Of a stretch of 64,000 bases of DNA, positions 1 to 11,570 are shown in pieces (the stretch's first letter is position 1; every line of letters starts with the position of its first letter). The stretch lies in the NCBI GenBank assembly GCA_003254905.1, contig QANU01054515.1, forward strand, positions 1-64,000, given 5' to 3'. The translations under genes and the position numbers were made by a program. The notes beneath the pieces are model-generated. The model had not been told where the DNA came from. It was given only the letters and a program-made list of their open reading frames with translations, and searched no databases. The stretch is from Nissolia schottii (lineage: Eukaryota; Streptophyta; Magnoliopsida; Fabales; Fabaceae).

Positions 1-2003
1 AAGTGTATTCAGGGCTAGATAGCGAGTACGGAGTGGACTCTGTAATCCATTATTCCCGAGGAACTTAGCATTCTTCTAAGTGCCTCTCTACAATTTAATT
101 CTAAGTGATGAAAAGAAAATGAAATTCCTAATCAAGGACCATTCTTGTTCCTCCTTGATTAATATTCCCTCCCTACGACATGCATTTCCACCCCCATAGG
201 AATCCTTTGGGAAGGACCCCAAATTTCTCTGCCTCCTTGAATTTGTTCCTTTTACCTCTATGAATTTCGGGGAAGGATCCCCAGGTCAAGATTGAACGTT
301 CTACTCGTGGAAAGAGAGAAAAGAAAGACACCTAGAGACAAAACCTTCCCTCCGTCTTATTGCGTGTTATGGAAGTCATGCAGTTGTAGTAGGTGGACAA
401 GCCCAATTGGGTTCGTCAGGAGAAGTTTACAAGTTATCCTACCATGCTCAAGATCTCTTGCCCACCCTTGGAAGTTGGAGGAAGAATTAGAGGAAGTGAA
501 ACCACCGCTTTTGGAAACTAAGAGAGAGTTGGACCACTGAGGTTGGTGTGTAGGTGAGTAATTAAAAGAAAATATAAAGGAAGTGGAAGCTAGAAGAATG
601 AGGGAAAACATAAGTAATGAGGAAGTCGGTGGGACTTGGGCAACGGGTAAAACATGAAGGAAAGAAAAGCAGGGTAGCAGTTCTCCCCAAGTAAAAGCAA
701 CCCAACATACACAATGAACGGGTATGTAAACGGACCTCGTGCCTAGAGGAACCTAGCATGCAAAGGAGGGGAACTAAGAGTTGACTAGAACGACCACCAA
801 GGGATTAATGAAGGTTGTTCACCTTTTTGTCCATCACCATGTTATTGGACAGGCTTACAGTCAGGGGATACGAAACAGAGGGACAAGTAGTGTATGAAGT
901 ACAACGAAGGTGTTAAGGAAATTGAGTGTGTATGAAAATACCGAAAGATCATATCTTGGAGGATCAAAGATGTAACAGGAGTATAAGGGAATACGAGTAG
1001 GTCCCTGTAAGTGAGTACAAGCTCGAATCGATCGAAAGTTACACTGAACAGCCATCACCTTAGCACGTATTGGGGGTAAACATAAGACCCCCAAGGAGCT
1101 AAAACATGGGCGTTAATACAAGGGAACCGAGCTGGTGGAGTCCACCTTACGAAGTTTGAGGAGTTAGGTGTATGTGATAAAGTTTATACATAAGAGGGAG
1201 CACCTGTAAAGACTTAAGTTGGAATTACAGATGTTAAGATGGCAAGGGATTGTTATGGGAAACTAAAAGAAACAGAAGGTGGCTGTTGCGGAGACTATCC
1301 CAAGGTCTAAAAAGGGAGCAATCCCTTCGAATGCTATCTCCTCCACAATTAAAGACCAAATACAAACCTGGAACCTGCTCTACCCAAAGAACGATTCACA
1401 TAACTATATTGGAAGGGGTACACCTGAATCATGGAGCCAAGAGCAATAGCAAAAAGGTGTTAGAAAAACTAGTGGAGAAAACGGAAAGCTGGGTAAAGTA
1501 TAAATTACCAAACTTTGGATAAGTCAGATGGGTATACTAAGCCTCATATGAAAAGAGTCTCTGAGGGCTTAAGTGTACCATAGATATCGGAGAGGGCGAA
1601 TCAGTATTGGAGTGTCGTGGGAGACGACAGCGGTTAAAGGCGACCGGAGGTTCGAGTGAATGGGACAATTCTGGTAACTAAGATAAGGCAAAAGCTAGTC
1701 ATACCAGAGAAAAGAGAGAACAATCCTTCCAACTTTAATTTCCATAATAACCTGGAGTAGACGTGAGACAAAAAGACCCAGCGCAAGTCTGGACTCAGTT
1801 ACGCAAAAGGATAATGACCGATACCCCACCATATGAGAAAACCGACCCACGTAACCCTACCAAGACAGAATAAGAAATGTTTGGATACATATTGGGTATG
1901 ACGCAAAGCTTGGTAAACCCAGGCAATGAGACATTTACCCAAGAAAAACCAATGTTAGCTAACCCAACTCGCAAACTAAGGAACCACCGTAAGACCGGGA
2001 TGG
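1..2003 (+). mobile_element. Element X, interior copy 1 (partial, non-autonomous)
   Basis: This stretch matches 5282-7284 nearly base for base at a constant offset of 5281, so it is the interior of the same retroelement with its 5' part beyond the left edge. I find no gag, protease, integrase or RT motif in any frame, and the short ORFs have no family signature. It is therefore best read as a non-autonomous (LARD-like) interior. The copy ends at a deletion near 2003, where about 430 bp present in copy 2 are missing, including the polypurine tract and the first 240-250 bp of the LTR. Confidence 0.8.
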
Positions 2004-2741
2004 CAGGTAGAAGCCTGATTACCTTGGACTCGGGTGTCTGTAGAAATTATTCTGTTTGGTATTTCAAAATTCTGCTGACACTAAAATGATTCCTCTCGAC
2101 CCCTAGAGATGGATGAAAAACTTAAAGTGTCGGAAAAACGGAAATCGGGTCAGTTTCGGACGATTCCGCAGACACTAGAACAGCCCCATTTGGCCCCGTC
2201 TAGCCAGTAGAACTGAGCAGAGAGTCTCAAGTCTCTGGGAATCCAACTTGTACCGGGAAAAAGTCCCAAATACCCTAGATTAGCCCCGTAACCTTATTGG
2301 GAAGTTTGGGAGATAGTGAAACCGCAAGCGGAACGGTTGTCCGCAGACGCGGGAGCTTAACGATGTATTAAAGGTATCTATAAAAAATACTCCTCCGGAG
2401 AAAAATTCACAAACACCTTCTAAGAATAATACTCTTAGGAAGAGGGTAATTAGAGGATCGCGACGGTACAAGCGGAATATTTTTCGAACGACCGTGTGCG
2501 ACACACCGGGATTGCAAACGATCAAAAACGAGCGAAACGGGACCGAGGTGGGATCCAATCTGATTTAGCACGTGGGGAGGCAGATATTTTCAAGAAAAAT
2601 AATTAAATATTCATTGATATTCATTGATTTGACTTGATGATTATCCAAACTAATTAAATAATTAGAAAATAAAATTAAAAAGGGCATTTTGGTAATTTTT
2701 GGCAAGGGTAAAATGGTAAAATGAGCATTCAGCCCTAGGGC

Positions 2742-2749
2742 AATAAATA
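2742..2749 (+). promoter_or_regulatory. TATA-like box of X LTR 1
   Basis: AATAAATA lies about 270 bp before the donor-like site. The same spot in LTR 2 reads TATAAATA (8444-8451), so this copy has a weakened TATA element. The function is inferred from its position in the LTR. Confidence 0.5.
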
Positions 2750-3377
2750 CCCCTCCCCAAAACCGAAATTGACATGAAAAATTGGAATCCTTGCCAGAAC
2801 TCTGTCTGTTTGCCCGATCGACTGTTGTTCTGTCAAACTGGAGACTCAGACACCGCCTGCCTTAAACCCAGTTCACTTCCCCCAGGAATCCCCTAACCCT
2901 AGACCACGAAAAACCCTTCAAGAACCTAAGGAAAGCTGCAGCAAATTCGGCCAAGAGGAGCTGGGAGGCATCCAAGCAAGCTAGGAGCAAGCAGGAAGCG
3001 TCAGAACCGGGAAAAGTGGGTAAACCGGACATAACCACTGTCTATGTGGCTTAAGATGTTTGATGATATTCTTGTGATATGTATGCTAGGAGAGATTAGG
3101 TTCTTGCTAGGTTATTTTCTTTGATGAGTGATGATGGAAGTTATGTGAATATGTGTTCTATGTGCTAGAGATGCTATGTGTTACATGAACCTAGGCTAGG
3201 AAAGCATGAACTTGTGGTTTGAATTGATTATGGAAATGATTTTTGGAAAGCTTGAAAGTATGTTATGGATGTTGGAAATTAGTTAGGAATGATGGAAGAA
3301 ATGCTCCAAGAATTGGTACTAAGGAACATTGTGGAACATGGAAAATTGCAAGAATTAGGGCTGAAATTCGTCAGGAC

Positions 3378-3490
3378 CCGCTGAGCGGCCAGGGATTTCA
3401 CTGAGCGGCCTGTGAGCGCTGAGTGGTATGGGAATGCCGCTGAGCGGTCTTCAGCGCTGAGCGGTATACCCTAGGCGCTAAGCAGCCTGA
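3378..3490 (+). repeat. CGCTGAGCGG palindrome cluster, X LTR 1
   Basis: Five or six irregularly spaced copies of the near-palindrome CCGCTGAGCGG and variants (CACTGAGCGG, CGCTGAGTGG, CGCTAAGCAG) lie in about 110 bp. LTR 2 has the homologous cluster at 14618-14695 with fewer copies. The arms CCGCT and AGCGG can pair around one central base. Confidence 0.75.
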
Positions 3491-3756
3491 ATGAAGACAG
3501 CCCTCCCCTTTTCAAAAACTTGTCTTTTTCTGAACAAAAACTCCATTTTTTATACTGCTTGCAATTATCCATGGGTCTACTGATTTTACTAAAGTATGTT
3601 ACACATTATGAATTAAGGATTTATGTTCAAGGCTTTCTAAAGTATGATAAAGGTTGTGAACTAAGGCTTTATGTTTAATGCATATGAACTGTAACTGGAA
3701 TGGACTAGAATGATGAATGTTTATGTGATTATGTGTCATGGAAATGGTTTTACAAA

Positions 3757-3870
3757 AGGAAAGGAAAGGAAAGGAAAAAGGAAAAGAAAGGAAAGGAAAG
3801 GAAAAGGAATAGGGCATGACGTCACTAAGTCCCAAAAAGGAAAAGGAAAGAAAGGAAAAAGGAATCTTTT
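3757..3870 (+). repeat. GGAAA purine tract in X LTR 1
   Basis: A strand-asymmetric (GGAAA)n-like purine tract, interrupted at 3810-3835 by non-repeat sequence. The homologous tract in LTR 2 (14955-15030) is shorter and uninterrupted, so the tract has changed length since the copies separated. Confidence 0.7.
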
Positions 3871-4467
3871 CCTAGCTGTGCCACTAGCCGGCAGGAAAGG
3901 CAAGCTGAACCCTGGGCATGCTTCGTCCCTAGCATAAAGACGGGGTAGGGTCCCCTCGCCATCCCTAGCATAAGGATGGATTCTCCTATCGTGAGCTACT
4001 AAGGTTTAGCGCAGCCTAGTCCTCACGGTACTGAGACACTAAGGAAGCCTGTGGCGGTAGGCCACCGTTACGGGGGGGTTGAGCTTGAAGTATGTGCTCT
4101 AAGTGATATAACTGTACATAAGTGGAGGTGCGAAGAAGCTTATAATTAAAATGGGCACAGTTATAAGTGGACGCGCACTGAAGCTTATTATGTGATTATG
4201 TGACTATGTAAAATATGTGATTATGTGTGACTTAGGAAGTAAGATAGAGAACAGATGACTTAGTAATGAAGAATAGGTTCCCCAATCACCTAGTAAATTA
4301 GATAAAGCTGCTCAGGCGTAGTATAGATTTTAATAAAAGGTAGGGACATAGTATAACTATGACACTTAGAGACCCCCTGAGCGGCAGAATCATAATTGAG
4401 TGTAATACAAGTAGCGAGACCAGAGGTAACCCACTGAGAACCCAGTGTTCTCATTCCCCACTCCTTT

Positions 4468-4527
4468 ATGGTTCCAGGTGAGTACGACGAGGATAGAGAA
4501 GACGTCATCGCGGGGCAGGCAACATGA
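4468..4527 (+). CDS. Possible LTR micro-ORF (X LTR 1, 19 codons)
   Basis: The ATG directly follows the conserved TTCTCATTCCCCACT box. It opens an acidic 19-aa frame (MVPGEYDEDREDV...) that stops at TGA. The copy in LTR 2 (15627-15740) keeps the same frame but reads on to 37 codons, because its TGA is CGA. ATGs sit at the same place in the other LTR families of the window. It may be translated, or the ATG may simply be part of a 3' splice-site-like sequence ending in CAG at 4476. No family is recognised. Confidence 0.3.
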   Translation: MVPGEYDEDREDVIAGQAT

Positions 4528-4960
4528 GGGACGAGGAGAGGAGCTATAGGAGATAGAACCCTCCCAAGGGAGGACAGCTGAAGATCAGACGATTAGCTAG
4601 TAGATGACATATGTGTATTTGTACTTCTAGGTGATAATTGTGCTTAATACTTATAATACTATTTATATATTGCTTATGAATGTATGAAGGACCGTTGTTT
4701 GGTATCTTGGCGTATACTAATGATATCTTTATTTATCGTTACACATGCTATGTTTCCACTCAAAATGCATGCTCTGAACGCGACAAGGCTCCTAATTTAC
4801 TCTATAAGACGTATAAAGAAAGTTAAATTTGGTCCATATTTTGGGTAGCAATATTTTAAAAATATAAATGGGACTAAGTATTATCCCCACCAAAGCAGAT
4901 AACAACCTAATGAGTATTGTTTGCAACGTACGCGTAAACAGTTAGCTAGGGTGTTACATT

Positions 4961-4974
4961 TGGTATCAAAGCAG
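4961..4974 (+). other. Primer-binding site of X (tRNA-Met type)
   Basis: TGGTATCAAAGCAG starts two bases after the LTR terminus TTACA. It matches the common plant initiator-tRNA-Met primer site TGGTATCAGAGC except for one G-to-A change. Confidence 0.85.
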
Positions 4975-7461
4975 TTTAGTCCTTTGGAGCCTGAGGACTG
5001 AGCTTATCTATGCTTCCGAGCATCCTCCTTTGTTAATTGCCCGGTGTATAAGTATAGTATACACCTTTATGTATAAGGCCCAAGTGCATAAATCAGGGTT
5101 CGCAAGTACCAGACACTAATTTGTCATTGTTCCTTGTGCATATTTAGAATAAAATCGCCATGCACTAAGTCTTGTCTTTCAAGGCAAGAAGTAGTGTGGC
5201 ATAATGCACTCTATCACTTTGCTTTCATGCAACTGTTGCATTTCTCAGGAACATAGAGCCTAGCTAACTCTGTGTCTTGTTAAGTGTATTCAGGGCTAGA
5301 TAGCGAGTACGGAGTGGACTCTGTAATCCATTATTCCCGAGGAATTTAGCATTCTTGTAAGTGCCTCTCTACAATTTAATTCTAAGTGATGAAAAGAAAA
5401 TGAAATTCCTAATCAAGGACCATTCTTGTTCCTCCTTGATTAATATTCCCTCCCTACGACATGCGTTTCCACCCCCATAGGAATCCTTTGGGAAGGACCC
5501 CAAATTTCTCTGCCTCCTTGAATTTGTTCCTTCTACCTCTATGAATTTCGGGGAAGGATCCCCAGGTCAAGATTGAACGTTCTACTCGTGGAAAGAGAGA
5601 AAAGAAAGACACCTAGAGACAAAACCTTCCCTCCGTCTTACTGCGTGTTATGGAAGTCATGCAGTTGTAGTAGGTGGACAAGCCCAATTGGGTTCGTCAG
5701 GAGAAGTTTACAAGTTATCCTACCATGCTCAAGATCTCCTGCCCACCCTTGGAAGTTGGAGGAAGAATTAGAGGAAATGAAACCACCGCTTTTGGAAACT
5801 AAGAGAGGGCTGGACCACTGAGGTTGGTGTGCAGGTGAGTAATTAAAAGAAAATATAAAGGAAGTGGAAGCTAGAAGAATGAGGGAAAACATAAGTAATG
5901 AGGAAGTCGGTGGGACTTGGGCAACGGGTAAAACATGAAGGAAAGAAAAGCAGGGTAGCAGTTCTCCCCAAGTAAAAGCAACCCAACATACACAATGAAC
6001 GGGTATGTAAACGGACCTCGTGCCTAGAGGAACCTAGCATGCAAAGGAGGGGAACTAAGAGTTGACTAGAACGACCACCAAGGGATTAATGAAGGTTGTT
6101 CACCTTTTTTTCCATCACCATGTTATTGGACAGGCTTACAGTCAGGGGATACGAAACAGAGGGACAAGTAGTGTATGAAGTACAACGAAGGTGTTAAGGA
6201 AATTGAGTGTGTATGAAAATACCGGAAGATCATATCTTGGAGGATCAAAGATGTAACAGGAGTATAAGGGAATACGAGTAGGTCCCTGTAAGTGAGTACA
6301 AGCTCGAATCGATCGAAAGTTACACTGAACAGCCATCACCTTAGCACATATTGGGGGTAAACATAAGACCCCCAAGGAGCTAAAACATGGGCGTTAACAC
6401 AAGGGAACCGAGCTGGTGGAGTCCACCTTACAAAGTTTGAGGAGTTAGGTGTATGTGATAAAGTTTATACACAAGAGGGAGCACCTGTAAAGACTTAAGT
6501 TGGAATTACAGATGTTAAGATGGCAAGGGATTGTTATGGGAAACTAAAAGAAACAGAAGGTGGCTGTTGCGGAGACTATCCCAAGGTCTAAAAAGGGAGC
6601 AATCCCTTCGAATGTTATCTCCGCCACAATTAAAGACCAAATACAAACCTGGAACCTGCTCTACCCAAAGAACGAATCACAAAACTATATTGGAAGGGGT
6701 ACACCTGAATCATGGAGCCAAGAGCAATAGCAAAAAGGTGTGTAAAAAACTAGTGGAGAAAACGGAAAGCTGGGTAAAGTATAAATTACCAAACTTTGGA
6801 TAAGTCAGATGGGTATACTAAGCCTCATATGAAAAGAGTCTCTGAGGGCTTAAGTGTACCGCAGATATCGGAGAGGCCGAATCAGTATTGGAGTGTCGTG
6901 GGAGACGACAGCGGTTAAAGGTGACCGGAGGTTCGAGTGAATGGGACAATTCTGGTAACTAAGATAAGGCAAAAGCTAGTCATACCAGAGAAAAGAGAGA
7001 ACAATCCTTCCAACTTTAATTTCCATAATAACCTGGAGTAGACGTGAGACGAAAAGACCCAGCGCAAGTCTGGACTCAGTTACGCTAAAGGATAATGACT
7101 GATACCCCACCATAGGAGAAAACCGACCCACGTAACCCTACCAAGACAGAATAAGAAATGTTTGGATACATCTTGGGTATGACGCAAAGCTTGGTAAACC
7201 CAGGCAATGAGGCATTTACCCAAGAAAAACCAATGTTAGCTAACCCAACTCGCAAACTAAGGAACCACAGTAAGACCGGGATGGAAGGGATGAGAAGAAG
7301 AAAGTCTAAAGAGTGAATGCAGGGGTAAGCAGGAATTATACCCTCATGATCAGGAGGCCCGGATGCAACTCGATTACCAAGCACGCAAACATCCACCCTT
7401 AAGCGAAAGAGACAACAGAGTTATGATAAGCATCTGGAAATTTCGAGGGCGAAATTTTTCT

Positions 7462-7473
7462 AAGGGGGTGGAA
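7462..7473 (+). other. Polypurine tract of X
   Basis: AAGGGGGTGGAA lies immediately before the LTR start TGTAACATCCC. The upstream GGGCGAAATTTTTC context also occurs, reversed, next to the V-element LTR at 21548, as expected for related elements. Confidence 0.85.
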
Positions 7474-8745
7474 TGTAACATCCCAGTCTTCCTAAGCAAA
7501 GATTTCGCATAATAAACTCGTGAACGAACTCCATCAGAGGTTGGAAGCGTGAGCTGTAGGTTTCCGTCAAGCACCGGATGTGCGGGACTATGCGGCTCAG
7601 GTGGATAAGTGCGGAGTTAGGGAGAATCTGAATGGAATAGAAGGAGTATAGAGTACCAAGGAGCTTAGGAATAAAAGAGGATGCCTGGGAATACTAGCCA
7701 CGCTGGAGACGTCAGGAAGGTAGAAGCCTGATTACCTAGGACTCAGGTGTCTGTAGAAATTATTCTGTTTGGTATTTCCAAATTCTGCTAACACTCAAAT
7801 GATTCCTCTCGACCCCTAGAGATGGATGAAAAACTTAAAGTGTCGGAAAAATAGAAATCGGGTCAGTTTTGGACGATTCCGCAGACACTAGAACAGCCCC
7901 GTTTAGCCCCGTCTAGCCAGTAGAACTGAGCAGAGAGTCTTAAGTCTCTGGGAATCCAACTTGTACCGGGAAAAAGTCCCAAATACCCTAGATTAGCCCC
8001 GTAACCTTATTGGGAAGTTTGGGAGATAGTGAAACCGCAAGCGGAACAGTTGTCCGCAGACGTGGGAGCTTAACGATGTATTAAAGGTATCTATAAAAAC
8101 TACTCCTCCGGAGAAAAATTCACAAACACCTTCTAAGAATAATACTCTTAGGAAGAGGGTAATTAGAGGATTGCGACGGTACAAGCGGAATATTTTTCGA
8201 ACGACCGTGCGCGACACACCGGGATTGCGAACGATCAAAAACGAGCGAAACGGGACCGAGGTGGGACCCAATCTGATTTAGCACGTGGGGAGGCAGATAT
8301 TTTCAAGAAAAATAACTAAATATTCATTGATTTGACTTGATGATTATCCAAACTAATTAAATAATTAGAAAATAAAATTAAAAGGGCATTTTGGTAATTT
8401 TTGGCAATGGTAAAATGGTAAAATGGGCATTCAGCCCTAGGGCTATAAATACGCCTCCCCAAAACCGAAATTGACATGAAAAATTGGAATCCTTGCCAGA
8501 ACTCTGTCCGTTTGCCCGATCGACTGTTGTTCTGTCAAACCGGAGACTCAGACACCGCCTGCCTTAAACCTAGTTCACTTCCCCCAGGAATCCCCTAACC
8601 CTAGACCACGAAAAACCCTTCAAGAACCTAAGGAAAGCTGCAGCAAATTCGGCCAAGAGGAGCTGGGAGGCATCCAAGCAAGCTAGGAGCAAGCAGGAAG
8701 CGTCAGAACCGGGGAAAAGTGGGTAAACCTGACATAACCATTGTC

Positions 8746-8750
8746 TATGT
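8746..8750 (+). repeat. Target site duplication TATGT (left) of the W insertion
   Basis: TATGT here is repeated at 14288-14292, flanking the inserted TG...CA sequence exactly. The joined host sequence then matches X LTR 1. Confidence 0.9.
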
Positions 8751-9672
8751 TGTAACATCCCGTGTTTCTACAAGCTAGAAAGTTATCCGTTGATAGCCGA
8801 GGACGGCCGAAAAACGTCGAGGAAGCGAGGGGAGTCGAGTTAAATCTCCGAAGCCCTAAAAAAATTGGGGAAACGGACTAGGTTTAGCTGTCTCATAATT
8901 TTCGGGAGTCGCCGGACAAGTTTTGACTCGAACGGAAATTTCCCGGATACTATAAAATGTCCGTAGGATTTTTTGGCTCGGTGAAAGAGTCCCTGGTTCC
9001 CGAGAAAATTGCTCTAGACTGAAGGAGAAAATAAATGGGTCGCAGCGGTATGTCCGGGATATTTTTAGGGCAACCGGAAGTGAGACTTTTCGAACAAAAC
9101 GTGATTGAATGAAAATGGAACTGGGAAAGGGCATTAACTTCCTTCAGAAGTTAAGAAATAAACAAATAATAATATAATAATAATAATAAATATAAGAAGC
9201 TGAAGCAGAGCTTCAGCAAAACGTTAAAGAAAGAAAAGAAGAATAAAAAGAAAAGGAAAATAACTTTTCACTGTGCACGGTTATTTATAACCTCGTAACT
9301 TCTCAGAAGTTACATTGAGTGGGCAACCGAGGGTTATTTTCTGACGCATCTAGAGCTCGTGCCAGAGTCTCCAAAAATTAGCTGGAGCACACCATCCTGA
9401 AGAGGACAATCTCCCCTTCAGAGTCACCAAATCGGAATCCCGATTGGAGGTGGGTAATCCTAAGCCCACTGTCTATGTGGTTTAGTTTTTAACTGTATAT
9501 GTGCCTACCTGTATATTTGACTATAGAACTGTTAAGTAGTATTTTGGGGGGGAATAATGTAAAAAGGGTTTTGTGAACGATGGAAAATTGAAACGCATAA
9601 CTGTACTACTTGGAACCCTAGAAATAGTGGAAAAATGAGAACTGGAGTCGCGGGAGGCGATTTTTGTAGTCT

Positions 9673-9905
9673 GCATTCGAATACGCCAGGAATTCAGTCG
9701 AATGAAAGCCTATTCGAGCTTTCCTTTGAATGAATTCCACCGCAGTCGAATGAAGGCAAATTTTAGGGATTTCAATCGAATGAATCCCCTAGTATTCGAA
9801 TGTACGGGTGCCGAGGGATTTCATTTGAATGAAAGCCTATTCTAATCGAATGAAAGGACTCCGAGGGATTTCATTCGAATACCACAGCAAGTATTCAAAT
9901 GAAAC
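9673..9905 (+). repeat. CATTCGAATG palindrome cluster, W LTR
   Basis: About ten copies of ATTCGAAT, TCGAATGAA or close variants (ATTTGAATG, ATTCAAATG) lie in about 230 bp, with imperfect longer repeats around them. CATTCGAATG is a perfect palindrome. A homologous cluster lies on the minus strand at 32030-32265 in the right LTR of V. Confidence 0.8.
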
Positions 9906-10302
9906 CTGGCAGAGTTGGGAGTTTAGTGTTTTTAAGGGATCCGATGACTATGGTTAAGCCATTCTTATGTATTTGAGCATGCATCATGAGGATGGGATGT
10001 CACCTAGGAGTTAAGACAACCCTAGAACACTAGAGGTCAATGACTTAATGTTCAAGAAAGCATAATGGAACTTAGGGAAATACGTATATAGTTATATGCT
10101 AGGAAAGCCCTGTCTTGGCAAAGTCTTACAGACAAGCCCCTCACCAGTACACAAGTGAACTGGTTGATGTGTTACCGCGCCCGTCCTTACAAGTTTGGAT
10201 TGGTTAACGAATCAGTCGTCCAAGGTCGGCTGGTTCGAAGAGGTTAATGACACGGAAGGTAAAGGATGGATAGAAGAAAAAGGAGGAAGTAAAGGTAAAA
10301 GC

Positions 10303-10450
10303 GCTAACCCGGCAAGCCGGTATGCGTAAGGAGATAGAGAGCTAATCCGGTAAGCCGGAAACGCCTAAAGAAAAGATGCACTAACCCGGCAAGCCGGTAT
10401 GTGCCAAAGCGGAGAAGTGGGACGCTAACCCGGCAAGCCGGTACGCGTAA
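10303..10450 (+). repeat. Tandem CCGGCAAGCCGG hairpin repeats, W LTR
   Basis: Four units of about 40 bp share GCTAACCCGGCAAGCCGGTA or a close variant. Each contains a CCGGC/GCCGG stem with a two-base loop. The right V LTR has four equivalent units (31496-31640, reversed, reading CCGGCTGGCCGG or variants), so the cassette is shared between families. Confidence 0.8.
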
Positions 10451-11570
10451 GAGATCCCCAATGCCCCCGTGCAATATGTAATTATATATATGTGATTTGA
10501 TGAATGCTTGTATGTGCATTAATATTCATTTATGGTTGTTTGTGTAGTATGTAACGTTAAGGGAACGACCCGAGACGAGTAGCCTAATTATAACTGAATT
10601 GTAGGATTCATAAGCATGCAGACTTAGTAAGAAAGACTAGTTCCCCTGTCACCTAGATAATTTTAGATAAAGTTGTCCAGGACCCTAGGCCAAGATAATA
10701 AGCAGAAGGATTTGAGTATGCATGATCACTTAGAACTCCCTGAACGGCCTGGAGGATACTCGAGTAAATGAACGGCCTGGAGACCCACTGAGGACTTAGA
10801 GTTCTCACCCCCACTCGATTATGGATCTAGTTTACAGCTATGACTTCACCACCAGCCAAGGACGTTTGGCTCTTCAAGCACACGCGCATGCGCAACTACC
10901 GCACTGACACCCTCTTGGAGACGAGCACGTACGCGCCCGCACGCCTACCTGACGAGCAGGATCATCCTCCCAGACAGAGGCTTGGAGCCCCAGGCACTTC
11001 ACCGCTGAACCCTATTTGGGTGGACGAGCGTCCGGGGAGCAGCAGCAAGGTCTCGATTCGCCTCAACGGCGATGAGGAGATGCCTCCTTCGGAGCTAGAG
11101 CCGACGCCTACGCCAGCCCTGACGCCTGTAACATCCCAAATTTTTCCCTTACGGGAATTTCGCGAAAATCCCAATTTTTGGCTTAATTAAAAGCACATTA
11201 GATGCGATTATTTGGACTGGGAAAATTATTTAGAACATTAATTTATTCCAAACGCCAGTCAAGTAATTGTTTCTTGATCTCGCGGAGTGCCACGAGGTCC
11301 GTGCCAAATTTTGACAAAAATCAGAATTTCAGTAGACACTTAAGGTATCTGTGAAAATTTCCTCCGGGTAATAAATTCACGAATACCTTAACCGGACATA
11401 CCCCTATGGTCCGGGAAATTAGTAGATCGCGGATATGTGCTCGGAATATTTTTAGAATATCCGAACACGACCGAAAAAATGATAAAACGCGATCAAACCT
11501 GATCGCGTAATTAATTAATTTGATTTAGGAATTTATTCCTACGTTAGTAACAGCAAAATCAAGGAAAAAA

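Larger units (their letters stand above)
2004..4958 (+). mobile_element. Element X, LTR 1 (5' end deleted)
   Basis: A long terminal repeat homologous to 7720-8750 plus 14293-16117. It ends in the canonical GGTGTTACA and is followed at once by a tRNA-Met-type primer site, which fixes its right end. Its left end is missing because of the deletion at about 2003. Inside, in order, are a TATA-like AATAAATA (2742-2749), a GTGGGTAA donor-like site (GT at 3020-3021), a cluster of CGCTGAGCGG palindromes (3378-3490), a GGAAA purine tract, and a tail with a TTCTCATTCCCCACT box before an ATG. It is the 3' LTR of copy 1 and the 5' LTR of copy 2. Confidence 0.85.
4959..7473 (+). mobile_element. Element X, interior copy 2 (complete, non-coding)
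   Basis: A complete interior of 2515 bp between the primer site (4961-4974) and the polypurine tract (7462-7473). No gag or pol motif is visible in six frames. The leader after the primer site resembles that of the V element (compare 30608 reading leftwards), which suggests a related autonomous family supplied the proteins. The longest ORFs are under 105 codons and have no recognisable domains. A non-autonomous (LARD-like) element is the simplest reading. Confidence 0.8.

Noticed and set aside
292-759. Short ORFs in the X interior conserved between 292-540 and 5573-5821
   Set aside because: The two copies are too similar to show codon-level selection, overlapping frames on both strands are equally conserved, and no motif is present.
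3378-3490. CRISPR-like array (also the clusters at 9673, 17824, 55331)
   Set aside because: The repeats are 10-12 bp with irregular spacing and lie inside plant LTRs. There are no 25-40 bp direct repeats, no uniform spacers and no cas genes.
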